A program made the position numbers and the translations under genes. DNA of 64,000 bases from Catalimonadaceae bacterium JC749. GTDB taxonomy: Bacteria; Bacteroidota; Bacteroidia; Cytophagales; Cyclobacteriaceae. Positions 60,377-64,000 of this stretch are shown piece after piece (the first letter of the stretch is position 1; each line of letters starts with the position of its first letter). Location of the stretch: positions 868,001 through 932,000 of the forward strand of contig JAJNNC010000001.1 of the NCBI GenBank assembly GCA_021730635.1, given 5' to 3'. The notes under the pieces were generated by a model. The model searched no databases and was not told the origin of the DNA. It saw only the letters and a list, made by a program, of their open reading frames with translations.

Positions 60377-62119
60377 ATGGAAAATTTTGTCGTTTCAGCC
60401 CGAAAGTATCGCCCTACCGGATTTGAGGAAGTAGTAGGGCAAGAACATATTACGACTACCTTACAAAATGCTATTGATAAAAAACAGTTGGCACAGGCCC
60501 TCCTCTTCTGTGGTCCTCGGGGTGTAGGGAAAACTACCTGTGCCCGTATTCTGGCTAGAAAAATCAATGGCTTTGACCATCAACACGCTGATCTGTTTGG
60601 TAATTCTACTCCACGGAGCGCCATGCAAGAACAGGTGACCGCCTTGAATATCTATGAGCTGGATGCCGCTTCTAACAACTCTGTAGATGATATCAGAAAT
60701 TTAATCGACCAAGTACGGTATCCGCCTCAGCAAGGGAGTTTTAAAGTCTACATCATAGATGAGGTGCACATGCTTTCTAACCAAGCCTTTAACGCTTTCC
60801 TTAAAACGCTGGAAGAGCCACCACCTTATGCTATCTTTATTCTGGCAACGACTGAGAAACATAAAGTAATTCCTACTATTCTTTCCCGTTGCCAGATCTT
60901 CGATTTCAACCGCATCCAGATAAGCGATATTGTCTACCATCTGCATAAGATCGCCCAACAGGAAAATATTGAAGCTGAAGAAGAAGCCCTGAACCTTATT
61001 GCACAGAAAGCTGACGGAGCCCTCCGAGACGCCTTGTCTATCTTTGATCTGATTGTTACTTTCTCTTCGAACAGAAAGGTCACCTACCAGACTACCATTG
61101 CTAATCTTCATATCCTGGATTATGATTATTACTTCAAAATTACGGACCTTCTGCTGGCGCAAAATATGCCGCAGGTAATGCTTGTTTTTGACGAAATCCT
61201 GAAAAAAGGCTTCGACGGGCATAATTTTATTGTAGGATTAGCTGAACATTTCCGAAACCTGATGGTGTGTAAAGATCAGGCCACCGTAAAACTGCTACAA
61301 GTTTCTGAAGCAATACAGAGTAAATATATCAGACAGGCCGAACAAACTCCCCTTTCTTTCCTGTTGACGGCCCTGAACCTGGCAGGTCAGTGCGACCTGC
61401 ATTATAAAAGCAGTAAGAACCAGCGCCTGCACGTGGAATTAGCCCTTATGAAAATGGCTTATATTCAAGCAGCCGTACGATTAGCCCAGATACAAACCGG
61501 ACAGGAGAGTCAGGCAGAATCTAAAAAAAAAACTGATCCATCTCCCGAAGATGCAGTGCCCTCAACCAATGGAGTAGCACCGAAGGGGGCAATACCTGTG
61601 AATATGCCCTCAGCCTCTTCTTTGCAACTCAATAAGTTGAAAAGTACCGTTCGCATACCTGACCTTAATACAGTTAAGTTTAAACGGGAGGAAACCTCAC
61701 AAAAAGCCGTCAATGTAATTGAGGCCGATGAGTTTACAGACATCAAGGAGAGAGCAGTCGATCTCAACCAGTTGAGAGAGGAATGGGCAAAGTTTGCGGA
61801 GCAAAGGAAAATGATGGGTAAAGAATCTGAATTTATGGTACTCAATCAGGAAATTACCTTGGCAGAAGACGGAGTAACAGTACCCCTAAAACTCACTAAT
61901 GTACTACAAGAAGATTTACTGACAGGAATGCGTCCTGAATTATTACAACACTTGCGTAGGACCCTTCATAATCACCGTATCAATATAGAGGCAAAAATGG
62001 TTAGGGAGGAGAAACAAAAAAGGTTATACACGCCTACAGAAAAACTCAATTATCTGATAGAAAAATACCCTGCCCTGCAGGAATTGAAAGATCGTTTCGG
62101 GTTAGACCCGGATTTTTGA
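60377..62119 (+). CDS. dnaX: DNA polymerase III subunit tau (gamma/tau), with internal A10 slippage site
   Basis: The clamp-loader ATPase. The 580-residue tau form has the AAA+ domain with Walker A GPRGVGKTT (46-54), Walker B IDEVHML, ELDAASNNSVDDIR and sensor region TTEKHK, then domain III (about 230-365) and a tau-specific C-terminal part. Residues 64-90, where most DnaX proteins carry a four-Cys zinc module, contain no Cys. At 61523-61532 a run of ten A (codons Lys383-385 plus Thr386) lies at the end of domain III. One extra A, or a -1 ribosomal shift, gives AAC TGA and a 386-residue gamma-like product. Start ATG 60377. Confidence 0.95.
   Translation: MENFVVSARKYRPTGFEEVVGQEHITTTLQNAIDKKQLAQALLFCGPRGVGKTTCARILARKINGFDHQHADLFGNSTPRSAMQEQVTALNIYELDAASNNSVDDIRNLIDQVRYPPQQGSFKVYIIDEVHMLSNQAFNAFLKTLEEPPPYAIFILATTEKHKVIPTILSRCQIFDFNRIQISDIVYHLHKIAQQENIEAEEEALNLIAQKADGALRDALSIFDLIVTFSSNRKVTYQTTIANLHILDYDYYFKITDLLLAQNMPQVMLVFDEILKKGFDGHNFIVGLAEHFRNLMVCKDQATVKLLQVSEAIQSKYIRQAEQTPLSFLLTALNLAGQCDLHYKSSKNQRLHVELALMKMAYIQAAVRLAQIQTGQESQAESKKKTDPSPEDAVPSTNGVAPKGAIPVNMPSASSLQLNKLKSTVRIPDLNTVKFKREETSQKAVNVIEADEFTDIKERAVDLNQLREEWAKFAEQRKMMGKESEFMVLNQEITLAEDGVTVPLKLTNVLQEDLLTGMRPELLQHLRRTLHNHRINIEAKMVREEKQKRLYTPTEKLNYLIEKYPALQELKDRFGLDPDF
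61523..61536 (+). promoter_or_regulatory. Putative transcriptional-slippage / -1 frameshift site in dnaX
   Basis: Ten consecutive A (61523-61532) followed by CTGA. In frame 0 this reads AAA AAA AAA ACT GAT; with one added A or a -1 shift it reads AAA AAC TGA and stops at 61534-61536. The resulting 386-residue protein keeps the AAA+ and oligomerisation domains, like gamma of E. coli (-1 frameshift) and Thermus (slippage on an A run). An AGGAG lies upstream at 61503-61507. Confidence 0.6.
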
Positions 62120-62158
62120 TCTTATCTGTTAGTTTATAGAAAAGAGGCAACCAACCCT

Positions 62159-63088
62159 TCAGAGCTTCAAAGACAGGCCTACATTAAGTAAATTTCTGAA
62201 CTGAACTTTGCCAATTGTATCATCATCGTATACAATATCTACAGATAAATCTGTGGCAATGAATTTATTCACCTTCATTTGGACAAGGGTATTGAAAGTA
62301 AGATCCACATGGTCAAACTTTTGAAAATTAGCAAAAGCTATGAAATTGGATTGTAAGGTCATATTTTTCATAACTTCTTTGTTGAAGGTAGTCGAAAAGC
62401 GAGATCCAATTTCCGCTCTCACTTTCTTTCCTTCAGGCACATTTCGGCGATTTGGAATGTCATCATTCAGTACAAAGGTGAATTTGCCTGATATAGGAAA
62501 TAGCATGAGTGCCCAGGCATTCTTATCCTTAGCTGACTGGCCTACTGGCAGATAGGTAAAACCTAGTGAAGGCTCCAGAAAGCCGGGCGACATAAATTCT
62601 GAAATAAAACTTGGATCTATGTCAAAGGTAGAGTCCGTTTTAATTTCTACATATTTATACCCCTGAGCCAGTTGGCTGTTAAATGTCAGAGAAGCCGACA
62701 GGCTTAAACGTTTTGTTAATGTTCTTCCATAAAGGGACCCAAATCGAAGCAAATCACTGTTTTTTATAAAAATGTTCTTTTCTCCTCCCTGATGGGTAAT
62801 GCCATATTCCAGCCGGAATTGATTAAACCAGCGATGTTTTACTGTATCGTCAAAGCTCAGCTCTACATCCAGCAGTCCGTAAACGGCTAAAAAATTTTCT
62901 CCTCCAGGCACCCAATTGCTTACTGCTGATTGAGAAAGCTTGAGGCCTATGTCGCCCTCCAGATTCCAGAAATCTTGAGAGTCTGAAATGGATTCGTCAG
63001 TTGATTGACTTATTTGTGCAGAGGTGATATGATGAAAAAAGAAAAAATGAACAGCAAAAAGGAAATAGCATGGATGGTAAACCGACAT
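62159..63088 (-). CDS. DUF3078 family predicted outer-membrane beta-barrel protein
   Basis: A 309-residue exported protein; signal peptide to about residue 24 (SAQISQ). The typical DUF3078 start is FWNLEGDIGLKLSQSAVSNWVPGG (in parts: FWNLEGDIGLKL, SQSAVSNWVPGG), followed by many alternating strands (KHRWFNQFRLEYGITHQGG, RLSLSASLTFNSQLA, GFLEPSLGFTYLP) and a last strand LLNVGLSLKL. Aromatic and amphipathic strand composition fits an outer-membrane barrel. Function unknown. It is convergent with dnaX. Confidence 0.88.
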   Translation of the reverse strand: MSVYHPCYFLFAVHFFFFHHITSAQISQSTDESISDSQDFWNLEGDIGLKLSQSAVSNWVPGGENFLAVYGLLDVELSFDDTVKHRWFNQFRLEYGITHQGGEKNIFIKNSDLLRFGSLYGRTLTKRLSLSASLTFNSQLAQGYKYVEIKTDSTFDIDPSFISEFMSPGFLEPSLGFTYLPVGQSAKDKNAWALMLFPISGKFTFVLNDDIPNRRNVPEGKKVRAEIGSRFSTTFNKEVMKNMTLQSNFIAFANFQKFDHVDLTFNTLVQMKVNKFIATDLSVDIVYDDDTIGKVQFRNLLNVGLSLKL

Positions 63089-63135
63089 TTTTCAATGTAT
63101 ACTGAATTGCAATGAGGTGATACTGTAAAAAAATA

Positions 63136-63555
63136 CTAGGGTACATACAAAGCCTTGACTTCCTGTAGTGCCTGCTCTGTGAGAGGTTTGGTGAGAAACT
63201 TGATCACATGGTTATTGTTGATAATTTTATCTATATCTTTTTTATTATCAGAACTGGATAAGATCACTACCTTACATTTTTTCTGTACTGTTTCTGGAAA
63301 ATTCTCAAACTCATACAGAAATACAAAACCATCTACGATGGGCATATTGATATCTAAAAAAATCAGCTCTGGAAGTAATGCCAAATCATTTTTATGTTCT
63401 TCAAGATAATCGAGAGCACTTCTACCAGAATGCTTAACTTCTACATTCTCAGCGAATCCATTGAGCTCAATGATTCTTTTGCTGATGAAATTATCAGTTT
63501 CGTTGTCATCAATGAGCATGACCAGATTCAGTCTCTCTGTTATAGTTGAGCGCAT
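63136..63555 (-). CDS. Single-domain response regulator (CheY-like receiver)
   Basis: A 139-residue receiver domain without output domain. Acidic pocket Asp16-Asp17 (LIDDNETDN), phosphoacceptor Asp68 (LIFLDINMP), Ser in VVILSSSDN and Lys in KFLTKPL are all in place. The DNETDNFISKRIIE pattern belongs to the small receivers common in Bacteroidota that work with hybrid histidine kinases; no kinase is next to it here. ATG start. It is 48 nt before DUF3078 on the same strand. Confidence 0.93.
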   Translation of the reverse strand: MRSTITERLNLVMLIDDNETDNFISKRIIELNGFAENVEVKHSGRSALDYLEEHKNDLALLPELIFLDINMPIVDGFVFLYEFENFPETVQKKCKVVILSSSDNKKDIDKIINNNHVIKFLTKPLTEQALQEVKALYVP

Positions 63556-63764
63556 AGACAGATTCCCTTCCTCTTTGCTTTAATAAAAATTAGTAAATAA
63601 CGAATAAACTTAGGAGACAAAAATCGGTAGGGAAAAGCGCAAAAAAAAATAGGAATTATACCTTTTAAAAGACAAGTAATATTTGATAAAAAAATCAGCC
63701 ACAAATTCATCAAAAATACGCTATTTGAACCAAAACATTAAAATATTCCTCAAAAACTGATCCT

Positions 63765-64000
63765 CTATTTTATAGCCGTTTTGGCAATTTTTAGCCGCTC
63801 TCCTACCGACACATTGAAAGTAGCTTTATCGTTCCAATCCATCAGGTCTTTGATGGTCACTTCATAATGGCGCGCCACTCGGTATAGCGTTTCGCCCGGT
63901 TTTACCTCATGGTAAATGTAATTCATGGCCACTGGCTGATTTTTCTGAGCAGGTAGTACGTTGGCTGGTGCTTTAAGGATGATTTTTTGACCGACTTTCA
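63765..64000 (-). CDS. LysM domain protein, C-terminal fragment (5' end outside window)
   Basis: The frame is open from the window edge and stops with TAG at 63765-63767. The 78 visible residues begin KVGQKIILKAP, the end of one LysM-like repeat, then a linker, then a full LysM (YHEVKPGETLYRVARHYE, VTIKDLMDWNDKA, VGERLKI). LysM binds peptidoglycan glycans; the protein may be a cell-wall hydrolase or a LysM-anchored factor, which the missing N-terminal part would show. Confidence 0.85.
   Translation of the reverse strand, partial: KVGQKIILKAPANVLPAQKNQPVAMNYIYHEVKPGETLYRVARHYEVTIKDLMDWNDKATFNVSVGERLKIAKTAIK

Noticed and set aside
1-64000. Mobile elements, CRISPR arrays, tRNA and rRNA genes
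   Set aside because: No transposase or integrase frames, no regularly spaced direct repeats, and no cloverleaf or rRNA-like sequences were found on reading both strands.

Overview
The window reads as chromosomal DNA of a Bacteroidota bacterium, most likely order Cytophagales. Supporting evidence: two SusC/SusD outer-membrane uptake pairs; a FecR/ECF-sigma surface-signalling set; lineage-typical families (DUF4834, DUF3078, DUF493, DUF892, a ribosomal L32 with only one Cys); promoters of the Bacteroidota type (TTG/TTTG, about 19-20 nt, TAnnTTTG); and few Shine-Dalgarno sequences. I saw no rRNA, tRNA, CRISPR array, insertion sequence or prophage. Both ends cut genes: carB on the left and a LysM protein on the right.

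Layout. 1-1128: the 3' part of carB and a small DUF4834 protein, ending at a bidirectional terminator. 1348-5191 (minus): DUF493, pterin dehydratase, rsmI, lnt and an inositol-phosphatase family gene. 5842-6444: a small secreted protein with two related repeats. 6764-11637: pheT, a coiled-coil gene, zapA and rny. 12031-18865: SusC, SusD and a secreted copper amine oxidase, behind a structured leader. 18919-25639 (minus): ECF sigma, FecR, STN-type SusC and SusD. 25923-27845: three overlapping DNA-alkylation-repair genes, the first an unusual ArsR-Ada fusion. 27894-31983 (minus): a DASS transporter, an outer-membrane protein and a chimeric MuiA-like protein. 32223-33098: sucD. 33171-38126: DUF3109, a D-aminoacylase-like lipoprotein, an M28 peptidase and a class A beta-lactamase-like lipoprotein. 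38549-39064: a ferritin-like stress protein. 39549-47423: RND efflux pump, TolC, DoxX and a second D-aminoacylase. 47420-50589 (minus): parvulin, Uma2, DUF3891 and a disulfide oxidoreductase. 50807-52403: DUF3140 and a TPR protein. 52617-58033: a lipid and translation cluster (DUF177, rpmF, plsX, fabH, efp, accB, accC). 58024-63555: a DEDD exonuclease, nhaC, dnaX, DUF3078 and a response regulator. 63765-64000: a LysM gene fragment.

How the genes work together. The alkylation operon supplies the parts of a classical Ada response as separate proteins: an Ada-type Cys4 methyl-phosphotriester sensor on an ArsR DNA-binding domain, AlkA, and an O6-alkylguanine methyltransferase. Its promoter carries two copies of a 16-nt partly palindromic site, one in the promoter spacer and one over the start region, as expected for autorepression. 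The copper amine oxidase locus looks like an amine- or peptide-scavenging analogue of a polysaccharide-utilisation locus. The genes from 33816 to 47423 include several periplasmic amide or peptide hydrolases that could act on cell-wall or D-amino-acid compounds; that link is inference.

The strongest candidates for new biology are the ArsR-Ada sensor with its twin operators; a ten-A slippage site in dnaX, where adding one A gives an immediate stop and a 386-residue gamma-like product; the SusCD plus copper amine oxidase locus; a parvulin that looks circularly permuted; and a MuiA-like protein carrying a SusC-like N-terminal module in its middle.
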